A stretch of 64,000 nt of DNA, taken from Catellatospora vulcania. GTDB taxonomy: Bacteria > Actinomycetota > Actinomycetes > Mycobacteriales > Micromonosporaceae. Both the position numbers and the translations under genes were made by a program. Location: the NCBI RefSeq assembly GCF_009720385.1, contig NZ_WARX01000001.1:744001-808000 (forward strand). The letters are read 5' to 3'. This document shows, one piece after another, positions 42,493 through 50,130 of the stretch; position 1 is the first letter of the stretch, and every line of letters begins with the position of its first letter. The notes under the pieces were generated by a model. That model was not told the origin of the DNA and searched no databases. It saw only the letters and a program-made list of their open reading frames with translations.

Positions 42493-43371
42493 TCAGGCGG
42501 CCGGGTGCAGGTTCGCCCAGGCACGCGCGGCGGGCCGCTCGGCCTGCCACCGGTCGAGCAGTTCCCGCGCGTGATCCAGCGGCGCGGCCAGCAGAATCTG
42601 CTGGCTGCCGACGGGGACGACGCGCTCCTGGCGCACTGTCGACGCGCTGCAGCACGCACACATGTCGCGCCGGGTCGACGGCAGCTCCATGCCGTACTTC
42701 TCCTGCGCGAACAGCTCCGCGAGCGCCTCGACGTCGGCCTGCTCCGACGCCTCCGCGTCGACGGTCAGCGTGGCCAGGTCCGAGGGCGTGAACAGGGCGA
42801 TCTCGTCGAAGACGGGGACGGTCAGGTCGCCGTACACCCGCTCACCGTTGGGCACGCCGTCGTGCAGCACCACCTCGCCGAACCGGCGGGACGGGTGGAA
42901 CGGCACGTTGACGATCCGCGCCCGGGTGGGGCAGACCCGGACGGCCCAGACGACCTCCTGGCCACCCTCGGTCTCGATGCGTACGCAGGTCGGCCCGAGG
43001 TCCTCGTCGATCTCGCCGGTGCCGGGCGGCAGCCGCAGGCCGTAACCGGCCCAGGCGTCACGGGCGGTGTCCCACTCGCGCAGCATGGTCGCCGCGATGC
43101 CGAGGTTCCAGAACGCGGGCTCCTGCTTGCCGCGCCTGACGAGCGAGGCGGCGGTCCGGCCGTGCTCGAACGCGCGCGGCCAGTCCCGGGCGAACTTGTA
43201 CGCCAGCGCGGCGTCGAACCAGGTGGCCTGCTGCACCTTGCCCGTCGGCAGCAATGCCGCCGCCCCGGCGAGCCGCTGCCCGGCCAGCGGCCAGTCCTCG
43301 GCCTCGAACGCCGTGTAGGCGTCGGCGTGTGCGGAACGGGCTGCGGCAGTGATCCTCAAGCGCCCGAACAT
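42493..43371 (-). CDS. Hypothetical protein with N-terminal TPR-like helices and CxxC motif
   Basis: A 292-residue protein. Residues about 10-110 contain helix pairs typical of TPR folds (AYTAFEAEDWPLAGQRLAGAAALL, FDAALAYKFARDWPRAFEHGRTA, GIAATMLREWDTARDAW). The middle is beta-rich (RIVNVPFHPSRRFGEVVLHD). A C-terminal part has CACC followed by a hydrophobic helix pattern. Starts at ATG 43371 with AGGGGA 7 bp upstream. Convergent, end to end, with NADAR (4 bp between stops). I do not recognise the family; it may sense or regulate an immunity-type partner but that is only a guess. Confidence 0.7.
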   Translation of the reverse strand: MFGRLRITAAARSAHADAYTAFEAEDWPLAGQRLAGAAALLPTGKVQQATWFDAALAYKFARDWPRAFEHGRTAASLVRRGKQEPAFWNLGIAATMLREWDTARDAWAGYGLRLPPGTGEIDEDLGPTCVRIETEGGQEVVWAVRVCPTRARIVNVPFHPSRRFGEVVLHDGVPNGERVYGDLTVPVFDEIALFTPSDLATLTVDAEASEQADVEALAELFAQEKYGMELPSTRRDMCACCSASTVRQERVVPVGSQQILLAAPLDHARELLDRWQAERPAARAWANLHPAA

Positions 43372-43456
43372 GTTCCCGTCCCCTGATCCGCGTCGTGGTC
43401 GCCGCACGCTACCGCAGACCGTTCCGCCGTGGGGCGCGCGTCCGGCCGTGACCGCG

Positions 43457-43462
43457 TATCCT
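43457..43462 (+). promoter_or_regulatory. Leaderless -10 box (TATCCT)
   Basis: TATCCT ends 6 bp before ATG 43469. Confidence 0.5.
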
Positions 43463-43468
43463 CGCGCG

Positions 43469-44338
43469 ATGTGCGTTTCGGCTGACTACGCGGACTTCCG
43501 CGGCACCATCGTGTACGCGGGCCGGCGCAACCATCCGCGGCTGGGCCGGATCGAGGTGCTGGGCTACCAGAACACCGCGCTCAACCTGGCCGCCGGACCG
43601 AACGCGATGCTGCTGCACCTGCCCGCGGCAGGCGTCGGCCCGGAGCACTTCGTCGACGTCGGCCGTCATGCCGACGTGCTCACCAGGATGTCGGACGCGC
43701 TGACCCCGGTGTCCGCGTCGGCGGACGGCATGGACTGGATGGAGCAGGGGACGCCGCCGCAGGTGCACGTGTTCGAGCACGACGTCTACACCGTGGTGCT
43801 GGCCGAGGACCCGATGCGGGTGTACGCGGCGCTGGAGCGCGTGCCGCCCCACCGCCGCCCGCGGGTGAGCCCGGAGCTGTTCGAGTTCTACGCGACCGCG
43901 TTCCCGGGGCACGCGGTCGCGCTGTGCTGCTTCGACAACCGCGACGCGCGCCGGGCCAAACCGCTGCTGCTCTGGTACGAGCCGCGTGATCCGTCCCGGC
44001 TCGTCGTCCCCGCGATCGACTGCCACACCGGCGGCGTGCCGCGGCTGGGCAGCCCGGTAGGGCGCGACCACCTGGTCGTCTTCGGGGTGGACGACGAGGA
44101 CGTGGCCGACGACTGGGGCCTCGGCCCGGAACACCTGTGCAGCGCGGTCATGCAGTGGCCCGGCGGCATGCGCCACCAGCTCCGGGAGTTCCTGCCGGAC
44201 CGGGTGGTCGGCGTACGCATCGGCGACCTCGACCGGCCGGACCTGCTGGCCAACGGCGACTTCGCCATCGACCACGCCGCCCTGCTCGCCGACGACGGCC
44301 TCACCCGCCTGGGCAGCCTCCGCCTCATCACCCCCTGA
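43469..44338 (+). CDS. Conserved protein of unknown function (289 aa)
   Basis: The protein begins MCVSADYADFRG and contains conserved-looking blocks: YAGRRNHPRLG, LGYQNTALNLA, PNAMLLHLPA, DGMDWMEQG, VFEHDVYTVVLAEDP, LCCFDNRDARRAKPLLLWYEP and DCHTGG. I recall similar sequences in many bacteria with no assigned role. Invariant Cys, His and Asp near CCFDN and DCHTGG could be catalytic. No signal peptide or membrane helix. The leaderless -10 box fixes ATG 43469 as start. Confidence 0.75.
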   Translation: MCVSADYADFRGTIVYAGRRNHPRLGRIEVLGYQNTALNLAAGPNAMLLHLPAAGVGPEHFVDVGRHADVLTRMSDALTPVSASADGMDWMEQGTPPQVHVFEHDVYTVVLAEDPMRVYAALERVPPHRRPRVSPELFEFYATAFPGHAVALCCFDNRDARRAKPLLLWYEPRDPSRLVVPAIDCHTGGVPRLGSPVGRDHLVVFGVDDEDVADDWGLGPEHLCSAVMQWPGGMRHQLREFLPDRVVGVRIGDLDRPDLLANGDFAIDHAALLADDGLTRLGSLRLITP

Positions 44339-44396
44339 CCCACCCCAACCCCCCCCCGCCGCCCGGCCCCGCCTGGCCTGGCCTGCCCAGTCCTGG

Positions 44397-44459
44397 CGCA
44401 ACTCTTAAAGAGCCGCGCCATCAGGCGGGTCATGAGACCGCGACTCTTTAAGAGTTGCG
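44397..44459. terminator. Hairpin of the GCAACTCTTAAAGA family, copy 2
   Basis: CGCAACTCTTAAAGAG at 44397-44412 is complementary to CTCTTTAAGAGTTGCG ending at 44459, with GCGG-type extension and a longer loop. It lies between convergent genes (the 289-residue protein and GntR). Confidence 0.75.
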
Positions 44460-44502
44460 GCAGGGGCGCGGGGCGGGGCGGGGCGGGGCGGTGGGTGCCT
44501 GG

Positions 44503-45186
44503 TCAGGAGGGGAAGGCGGGGAGGTGGCGGTCGCGGGCCGAGGTGAGGTGGTGGTGCATGGCGTCGGCGGCGGCGTCGGCGTCGCCCTTGGCGATGGCGG
44601 TGGCGATGCGCTTGTGCTCGCCGACGGTGTCGCCGGTGCCCGCGGAGGGGAAGTACAGCCGGTGCAGGTGCAGGTGGGCGTGCAGCCGGATGATGGCGTC
44701 GCGGAGCAGGCCGCTGCCGGAGACCTCGGCGACCAGGCCGTGGAAGCGGGCGTCGAGAGCGGTGAACACGGCGTGCCTGCGGTAGCCGTCACCGGCTTCG
44801 ACGGCGACCGTGGCGGCGGCCTCCTCGCGTACCCGGCGGCGCTGCTCGGCGTCGGCCTGGGCGGCGGCGCGGCGGGCGGCCGCGGGCTCCAGCAGCAGCC
44901 GCATCTCGAACAGCTCGTCGAACTCGGTGCGGGTGAGCAGCGGGGTGGTGGTGTATCCGGACATGGCGCGCTTGCGCACCAGGCCGTCGGACTCCAGACG
45001 GGCCAGCGCCTCCCGGACCGGGGTGGGGGAGACTTCGAGGGTACGGGCAAGGCCGTCGATGCTCACCCGCTCGCCGGGTGCGATGGCGTGCTCCATGATG
45101 AGGGTCTTGAGTGACTCGTAGACGTCATCGGTCAGCGTGAGCCGCTGCGCGGGCCGGATCCGGCCGGAGATGGGCGTAGTGGCCAT
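44503..45186 (-). CDS. GntR family (FCD/FadR subgroup) regulator of the fucose cluster
   Basis: A 227-residue regulator with a winged helix at about 17-85 (LTDDVYESLKTLIMEHAIAPGERVS, VSPTPVREALARLESDGLVRKR) and an all-helical FCD effector domain. The metal-binding Asp and His residues are in place (DARFHGLV, HLHRLYF, EHKRIATAI). It is divergent from the lactonase gene. The TATAGGATCTA motif in that promoter recurs in the dehydratase/lutA divergent promoter, making it the likely pathway repressor, released by a pathway acid such as L-fuconate or its keto derivative (inference). Confidence 0.92.
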   Translation of the reverse strand: MATTPISGRIRPAQRLTLTDDVYESLKTLIMEHAIAPGERVSIDGLARTLEVSPTPVREALARLESDGLVRKRAMSGYTTTPLLTRTEFDELFEMRLLLEPAAARRAAAQADAEQRRRVREEAAATVAVEAGDGYRRHAVFTALDARFHGLVAEVSGSGLLRDAIIRLHAHLHLHRLYFPSAGTGDTVGEHKRIATAIAKGDADAAADAMHHHLTSARDRHLPAFPS

Positions 45187-45245
45187 CGGAACACCCCTTG
45201 ACTGTCACCGTCGTGAGCGAGTACACCTTATCGATACTGCAATGA

Positions 45246-45256
45246 TATAGGATCTA
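45246..45256. promoter_or_regulatory. Candidate GntR operator TATAGGATCTA (site 1)
   Basis: This 11-bp motif is identical to one in the other divergent promoter of the cluster (49280-49290). It lies 33 bp before the lactonase GTG at 45289. Here the left half site is degenerate (CAATGA instead of GGATCC). Confidence 0.6.
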
Positions 45257-45288
45257 TGATTACCGTGGACCTGACAGGGGGCAGACAC

Positions 45289-46131
45289 GTGCGGATCGAC
45301 GCGCACCACCACCTGTGGACGGCTGACTACGCCTGGCTGGCCGAACCCGGCCTGGAGCCGCTGCGCCGCGACTACACCGTCGAGGACCTGCGCCGCGAGC
45401 TGCCGACCGGCAAGGTGGACGCTACCGTGCTGGTGGAAGCCGGGCGGTGCCACACCGACGAGACCGTACGCTTCCTGGCGCTCGCGCAGGACACGCCCGA
45501 GATCGCCGGAGTGGTGGGCTGGGCCTCGCTGACCGACCCCGACCTGCCCGGCACCATCACCACGTTCCTGGACGGGCGCGGCGGCGACCTGCTCGTCGGC
45601 CTGCGCGACCAGGTCCAGGGCGTGACCGACCCCGGTTACCTGGCCCGCCCTGACGTCCGCGGCGCGCTGCGGGCGATCGGCGCGGCCGGGCTCACCTTCG
45701 ACCTCGTGGTGCGCGCCGACCAGCTGCCGTCGGTCGCCGCGGCCGTCGCGGCGACGCCGAACACCATGTTCGTGCTCGACCACCTGGGCAAACCGCGGAT
45801 CACGGCGGACGGCCTGCGCGAATGGCGGGACGCGGTCGAGCCGCTGTCGGCCTGCGACAACGTCGCCGCCAAACTGTCCGGGCTGCTCACCGAGGCCGGT
45901 CCGGACTGGACGGTCGAGGCGATCGTGCCGTTCGTGGAGACCGCGCTGGAGCTGTTCGGCCCCGACCGGCTGCTGATCGGCTCGGACTGGCCGGTCTGCG
46001 AGCTGGTCGCCTCGTACGCCGACGCGCTGGCCGCGGTCGGTTCCTGCCTGTCGGGGCTGTCGCCCTCGGAGCGGGCCGCCGTGGAGGGCGGCACCGCGAT
46101 TCGCACCTACGGTCTGGAGATCAACCAATGA
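45289..46131 (+). CDS. Amidohydrolase family 2 protein, probable L-fucono-1,5-lactonase
   Basis: A 280-residue TIM-barrel metal-dependent hydrolase. It begins VRIDAHHHLW, the metal-binding HxH strand of family 2, and ends with LLIGSDWPVCEL, carrying the conserved Asp. VLDHLGKP carries another metal His. In this cluster the expected reaction is opening of L-fuconolactone to L-fuconate. GTG 45289 is chosen for its AGGGGG 7 bp upstream and for matching the usual family N-terminus; ATG 45256 would overlap the operator. The stop overlaps the next ATG. Confidence 0.88.
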   Translation: MRIDAHHHLWTADYAWLAEPGLEPLRRDYTVEDLRRELPTGKVDATVLVEAGRCHTDETVRFLALAQDTPEIAGVVGWASLTDPDLPGTITTFLDGRGGDLLVGLRDQVQGVTDPGYLARPDVRGALRAIGAAGLTFDLVVRADQLPSVAAAVAATPNTMFVLDHLGKPRITADGLREWRDAVEPLSACDNVAAKLSGLLTEAGPDWTVEAIVPFVETALELFGPDRLLIGSDWPVCELVASYADALAAVGSCLSGLSPSERAAVEGGTAIRTYGLEINQ

Positions 46132-46970
46132 AGTTCATGCGGGTCGGCGCCCCGGGCGCGGAGAAGCCGGTGCTGCTGTCCGGCGGCCGGCACTACGACC
46201 TGTCCCCGGTCACGCCCGACATCGACGGCGCGTTCCTGGCCGCGGACGGCGTCGGCCGGGTCCGGGCGGCCGCGGCGGACCTGCCCGAGATCGACGTCAC
46301 CGGCCTGCGGGTCGGCGCGCCGGTGGCCCGGCCGGGTGTGGTGCTGTGCGTCGGGCAGAACTACGCGGCGCACGCCGCCGAGTCCGGCGCGCCCTCGCCG
46401 ACCACGCCGATCGTCTTCTACAAGGCCCCGAACACGGTGGTCGGCCCGTACGACGAGGTGCTGATCCCGCGCGGCTCGACCACCACGGACTGGGAGGTGG
46501 AGCTGGCCGTCGTCATCGGGCGGCGGGCCCGCTACCTCGACTCGCCCGCGCAGGCCCTCGACCACGTGGCCGGGTTCGTCGTGTCCAACGACGTGTCCGA
46601 GCGCGACTTCCAGCTGCAGCAGTCCGGCGGGCAGTGGTCCAAGGGCAAGTCCTGCGAGACGTTCCAGCCGCTGGGCCCGTGGCTGGTCACCCCGGACGAG
46701 GTCGCGGACGTGCAGGGGCTCGGGCTGCGCTCGTGGGTCAACGGCGAGGTCCGGCAGGACTCGACCACCAAGGACATGATCTTCGACGTGGCGTACCTGA
46801 TCTGGCACCTGTCGCAGTACACGGTGCTGGACCCGGGCGACGTGGTGAACACGGGCACGCCGCAGGGCGTGGCCCTGTCGGGCCGCTTCCCCTACCTGGC
46901 CGCGGGCGACGTGATCGAGGTCGAGATCGACGGCCTCGGCCGCCAGCGCAACGTCATGGCCCAGGCCTGA
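46128..46970 (+). CDS. Fumarylacetoacetate hydrolase family protein, probable 2,4-diketo-3-deoxy-L-fuconate hydrolase
   Basis: A 280-residue FAH-fold C-C bond hydrolase. An N-terminal small domain (1-65) precedes the catalytic core with CVGQNYAAHAAESG, FYKAPNTVVGP and DWEVELAVVIGRRARYL (metal-binding Glu). SNDVSERDFQ and VVNTGTPQGVALS follow. In the oxidative fucose pathway this enzyme splits 2,4-diketo-3-deoxy-L-fuconate into pyruvate and L-lactate. Its ATG overlaps the lactonase TGA. The presence of lactate-oxidising lutABC in the same block supports this assignment. Confidence 0.9.
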   Translation: MKFMRVGAPGAEKPVLLSGGRHYDLSPVTPDIDGAFLAADGVGRVRAAAADLPEIDVTGLRVGAPVARPGVVLCVGQNYAAHAAESGAPSPTTPIVFYKAPNTVVGPYDEVLIPRGSTTTDWEVELAVVIGRRARYLDSPAQALDHVAGFVVSNDVSERDFQLQQSGGQWSKGKSCETFQPLGPWLVTPDEVADVQGLGLRSWVNGEVRQDSTTKDMIFDVAYLIWHLSQYTVLDPGDVVNTGTPQGVALSGRFPYLAAGDVIEVEIDGLGRQRNVMAQA

Positions 46971-47053
46971 CAGACCCGGAGGCGGTGCGCTCGGCGGCGT
47001 GCCGCCCCGCCTCCGCCCCCCGCCCCGCCTCCGCCCCCCGGCCGCGCCCGTCG

Positions 47054-47116
47054 CGCAACTCTTGAAGAGTCGCGGTCTTGCCGCGCCCCTGAGGCCGCGA
47101 CTCTTCAAGAGTTGCG
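47054..47116. terminator. Hairpin of the GCAACTCTT(A/G)AAGA family, copy 3
   Basis: Perfect 22-bp inverted repeat (47054-47075 and 47095-47116) starting CGCAACTCTTGAAGAG. It lies between the convergent FAH-family and SDR genes. Confidence 0.8.
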
Positions 47117-47170
47117 GCAGAGAAAGGGCGGCGTCGCCCGTGTGTAGGGGCCACGCCGCCGGATGGGGGG

Positions 47171-47908
47171 TCAGCGGATCAGGCGGAGGCCGCTCATGCC
47201 GCCGTCGACGGCGAGTGAGGTGCCGGTGGTGGCGCCCGAGCGGGGGGAGGCGAGGTAGGCGACGGCCTCGGCGACCTGGTCGGCGGTGACCAGGCGGCCG
47301 GTGGGCTGGCGGGCGGCGAGTTTGCGCTTCTCCTCGGCCGGGTCGTCGGCTCCGGCCAGCAGCCGGGCCACCCAGGGGGTGTCGACCGTGCCGGGGGCGA
47401 CGCTGACCACGCGGATGCCCTCGCCGACCAGGTCGGCGGCCATGGCCAGGGTCAGCGCGTGCACAGCCCCCTTGGTCGCCGAGTAGACGGCCCGGTTCAC
47501 CAGGCCGGCCGTCGCGGCGATCGAGGAGATGTTCACGATCACGCCGCTCTTCGAGCCGCGCAGGAACGGCAGCGCGGCCCGGCTGGCGCGGGCGATGCCG
47601 ACGACGTTGACGTCCAGGCAGCGCTGCCACTCTTCGTCGGCGGCCTCCTCGACCGTGCCGACGGCGCTGATCCCGGCGCAGTTGACGAGGATGTCGAGGC
47701 TGCCCAGGGTGCTCACGACCCGGGCCATCGCGGCGTCCAGCGGCGCGGTGACGTCGGCGGTGACGGCCAGGTGCCGGCCGCCCTCGGCGGGCGCGCGGTC
47801 GAGCACCGCCACCGCCGCGCCGCGGTCGGCAAGCAGATCGGCGATCGCCGCGCCGATGCCCGACGCGCCGCCGGTGATCGCGGCGACCAGGCCTGAGAAC
47901 TCAGTCAT
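47171..47908 (-). CDS. SDR family dehydrogenase, probable 2-keto-3-deoxy-L-fuconate dehydrogenase
   Basis: A 245-residue classical short-chain dehydrogenase with TGGASGIG at 12-19, NCAG at 76-79, the catalytic Ser in NISSI (127-131), and Tyr142/Lys146 in YSATK. An Asp after strand 2 (VLDRAP) indicates NAD+ preference. In the pathway it would oxidise the C4 hydroxyl of 2-keto-3-deoxy-L-fuconate. It overlaps the upstream dehydratase gene by 8 bp, so the pair is co-translated. Confidence 0.9.
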   Translation of the reverse strand: MTEFSGLVAAITGGASGIGAAIADLLADRGAAVAVLDRAPAEGGRHLAVTADVTAPLDAAMARVVSTLGSLDILVNCAGISAVGTVEEAADEEWQRCLDVNVVGIARASRAALPFLRGSKSGVIVNISSIAATAGLVNRAVYSATKGAVHALTLAMAADLVGEGIRVVSVAPGTVDTPWVARLLAGADDPAEEKRKLAARQPTGRLVTADQVAEAVAYLASPRSGATTGTSLAVDGGMSGLRLIR

Positions 47909-49208
47909 TCTTCCACTCCGGACCGTCGGGGAAGCTGTAGCGGAGCAGGGACTCCTCGTGCATCCTGGCCGAGAAGCCGGGCGCTTCGGGCGCGGCGTAC
48001 CGGCCGTTCACGATGCGGACCGGGTCGGCGAAGTGCTCGTGCAGGTGGTCCACGTACTCGATCATCCGGCCGTCCAGGGCGGCGGCCACCGAGGTGTAGT
48101 CGAAGAACGACAGGTGCTGCACCAGCTCGCACAGGCCGACCCCGCCCGCGTGCGGGCAGACCGGCTTGCCGTACGCCGCGGCCAGCAGCAGGATCGCCAG
48201 GTTCTCGTTGACGCCGCCGACCCGGGCCGCGTCGAGCTGCACCACGTCCACCGCGTCGGCCTGCAGCAGCTGCTTGAACATGATGCGGTTGTGCACGTGC
48301 TCGCCGGTGGCCACCCGGATCGGGGTGCCGCCGGGTCCGGCCTGGGACAGCCCGGTGCGGATGGCCGCGTGGCCGAGGATCTCGTCGGGGCTGGTCGGCT
48401 CCTCGATCCAGTACGGGTTCAGGTGGCCCAGGGCGCTCACCCAGCCGATCGCCTCGCCGACGCCCCACCGCTGGTTGGCGTCGATGCCGATCGGGAAGTC
48501 CGGGCCGAGCGCCTGCCGCGCGGCGGTGAACCGGCGGAGGTCGTCGTCGAGGTCCGCGCCGACCTTCAGCTTCACCATGGAGAACCCGTCGGCCACCGCG
48601 CGCAGCGCCCGCCGGGTCACCTTCGCGTCGTCGTAGCCGAGCCAGCCCGCCGAGGTGGTGTACGCCGGGAAGCCGTCGGCGGCGATCTCCTCGGCTCGCG
48701 CGGCCCGGCCCGGCGCACGTGCGCTGAGCAGGTCGTGGGCGGCCTCGGGGGTCAGCGCGTCGGTGAGGTAGCGCCAGTCCACGCAGTCGACGATCGTGTC
48801 GGGGGACAGGCTGGTCAGGTAGCGCCACAGCGGCTGCCCGGCCCGGCGCGCGGCCAGGTCCCAGGCGGCGTTGACGACCGCGCCGGCGGCGAGGTGCATG
48901 ACGCCCTTCTCCGGGCCGAGCCAGCGCAGCTGCGAGTCGTGGGTGAGCCGGCGGCCGAACTCCCCGAGGTCGAGGGTGTCCAGATCCTGGCCCACCACAT
49001 ACGGTCGAAGCGCTTCGATTGCCGCGGCGCAGATGTCGTTGCCCCGCCCGATGGTGAAGGTGAAGCCGTGCCCGTCGGTGTCGCCGTCGGTGACCAGCTC
49101 GACGTAGGCGGCCGAGTAGTCGGGATCCGGGTTCATCGCGTCGGAGCCGTCGAGGTGGCGTGAGGTGGGGAAGCGGATGTCGCGTACGCGCAGATCAATG
49201 ACCTTCAT
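47901..49208 (-). CDS. fucD: L-fuconate dehydratase (enolase superfamily, FucD/ENOSF1-like)
   Basis: A 435-residue mandelate-racemase-group enolase. Acid/base and metal residues are in place: KLK motif at Lys213/Lys215, metal ligands Asp243 (GIDANQRW), Glu269 ([10 protein letters not shown]) and Glu303 (ATGEHVHNR), and a general base His353 in [11 protein letters not shown]. The spacing matches characterised L-fuconate dehydratases almost residue for residue. It converts L-fuconate to 2-keto-3-deoxy-L-fuconate. No ribosome site precedes ATG 49208; a 13-codon ORF with a strong one overlaps the start instead. Confidence 0.93.
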   Translation of the reverse strand: MKVIDLRVRDIRFPTSRHLDGSDAMNPDPDYSAAYVELVTDGDTDGHGFTFTIGRGNDICAAAIEALRPYVVGQDLDTLDLGEFGRRLTHDSQLRWLGPEKGVMHLAAGAVVNAAWDLAARRAGQPLWRYLTSLSPDTIVDCVDWRYLTDALTPEAAHDLLSARAPGRAARAEEIAADGFPAYTTSAGWLGYDDAKVTRRALRAVADGFSMVKLKVGADLDDDLRRFTAARQALGPDFPIGIDANQRWGVGEAIGWVSALGHLNPYWIEEPTSPDEILGHAAIRTGLSQAGPGGTPIRVATGEHVHNRIMFKQLLQADAVDVVQLDAARVGGVNENLAILLLAAAYGKPVCPHAGGVGLCELVQHLSFFDYTSVAAALDGRMIEYVDHLHEHFADPVRIVNGRYAAPEAPGFSARMHEESLLRYSFPDGPEWKND

Positions 49209-49246
49209 CGCGCCGCGCCGCGGGGTGGGCAGTGGTGGGTCGGCAT
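49205..49246 (-). CDS. 13-codon upstream ORF coupled to fucD
   Basis: On the minus strand GGAAGGAG stands 8 bp before an ATG that encodes [13 protein letters not shown] and stops at a TGA overlapping the fucD start (ATGA). The dehydratase has no ribosome site of its own, so reinitiation or coupling from this leader is the simplest reading. The peptide is rich in Pro, His and Arg and could modulate coupling. This is too short for homology proof. Confidence 0.55.
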   Translation of the reverse strand: MPTHHCPPRGAAR

Positions 49247-49272
49247 GTGGTTGGCTCCTTCCGGCTACATCC

Positions 49273-49290
49273 TGGATCCTATAGGATCTA
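49273..49290. promoter_or_regulatory. Candidate GntR operator (site 2), GATCCTATAGGATC core
   Basis: GATCCTATAGGATC at 49275-49288 is a perfect 14-bp palindrome inside TGGATCCTATAGGATCTA. Its right half is identical to site 1 at 45246-45256. It lies between the divergent fucD and lutA genes and could control both. Confidence 0.65.
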
Positions 49291-49332
49291 GCCTCAAGAG
49301 CAAGACATCGTCAAGGGAGGAGGGGTCGCTCC

Positions 49333-50013
49333 GTGCGGATCGCACTGTTCGTCACATGTCTCAACGACGCGCTGTTCCCGCAGGCCGGTATCGCGACGGT
49401 GACGGTGCTGGAACGGCTCGGCCACACCGTCGCGTTCCCGGACGCTCAGTCGTGTTGTGGCCAGATGCACGCCAACACCGGCTACGCGGCGCCCGCCCGC
49501 CGACTGGAGCGCCTCACCGGGGCCGCGTTCGCCGGCCACGACGTAATCGTCTCCCCCTCGGGCTCCTGCGTCGCCCACCTGCGCGCCCACACCGGCCTAC
49601 CCGCCTACGAGCTGTCCGAGCTGCTGATCGACGTGCTCGGCGTGACCGACGTGGGCGCGACCTTCCCGCACCGCGTCACCTACCACCCGACCTGCCACGG
49701 CCTGAGAGCACTCCGCCTCGGCGACCGCCCCACCACCCTGCTGCGCGCCGTCAAGGGTTTGCAACTCATCGACCTGCCCGAACCCGAGCAGTGCTGCGGC
49801 TTCGGCGGCACCTTCGCCCTCAAGAACGCCGCCGTCTCCGGCGCCATGCTCGCCGACAAATGCGCCAACGCCGCCACCACCGGCGCCGAATACCTCGCCG
49901 CCGCCGACAACTCCTGCCTGGCCCACATCGGCGGCGGCCTCGCCCGCCACCCCGCCGCCCCCAAACCGATCCACTACGCCGAAATCCTCGCCACCACCGG
50001 AGCCCACCCATGA
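49333..50013 (+). CDS. lutA: LutA-type (Fe-S)-binding subunit of L-lactate oxidation
   Basis: A 226-residue protein with two CCG domains: SCCGQMH near residue 37 and QCCGFGGTF near 155, plus the intervening THxxCHG-like HPTCHGLRAL. These motifs bind a non-cubane or 4Fe-4S cluster in LutA/GlcF/HdrB-like proteins. It forms a complex with LutB and LutC that oxidises L-lactate to pyruvate. GTG 49333 lies downstream of a purine-rich GGGAGGAGGGG. It is the first gene of a plus-strand operon with lutB, lutC, the aldose dehydrogenase and the aldehyde oxidoreductase. Confidence 0.9.
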   Translation: MRIALFVTCLNDALFPQAGIATVTVLERLGHTVAFPDAQSCCGQMHANTGYAAPARRLERLTGAAFAGHDVIVSPSGSCVAHLRAHTGLPAYELSELLIDVLGVTDVGATFPHRVTYHPTCHGLRALRLGDRPTTLLRAVKGLQLIDLPEPEQCCGFGGTFALKNAAVSGAMLADKCANAATTGAEYLAAADNSCLAHIGGGLARHPAAPKPIHYAEILATTGAHP

Positions 50014-50035
50014 CCCCCCCACCCCCTCCCCGAGC

Positions 50036-50110
50036 CGACGATCTTGCGTGGACTGTGGGGACGACACGCACTATCCGGGCAGATGGGCAACAGTTCGCGC
50101 AAGATCGTCG
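50036..50110. repeat. Inverted repeat with CGACGATCTTGCG arms between lutA and lutB
   Basis: The 13-bp arms (50036-50048 and 50098-50110) are perfect, with a loop of 49 bases. It is an intra-operon palindrome, possibly a processing site or attenuator that sets lutA and lutB levels apart. Confidence 0.65.
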
Positions 50111-50130
50111 CGATCATGGGGGTGGGGACG

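Noticed and set aside
50044-50130. N-terminal extension of LutB back to the first in-frame ATG.
   Set aside because: The extension is encoded by the inverted repeat at 50036-50110 and is absent from the usual LutB N-terminus, which starts near the ITPF segment.
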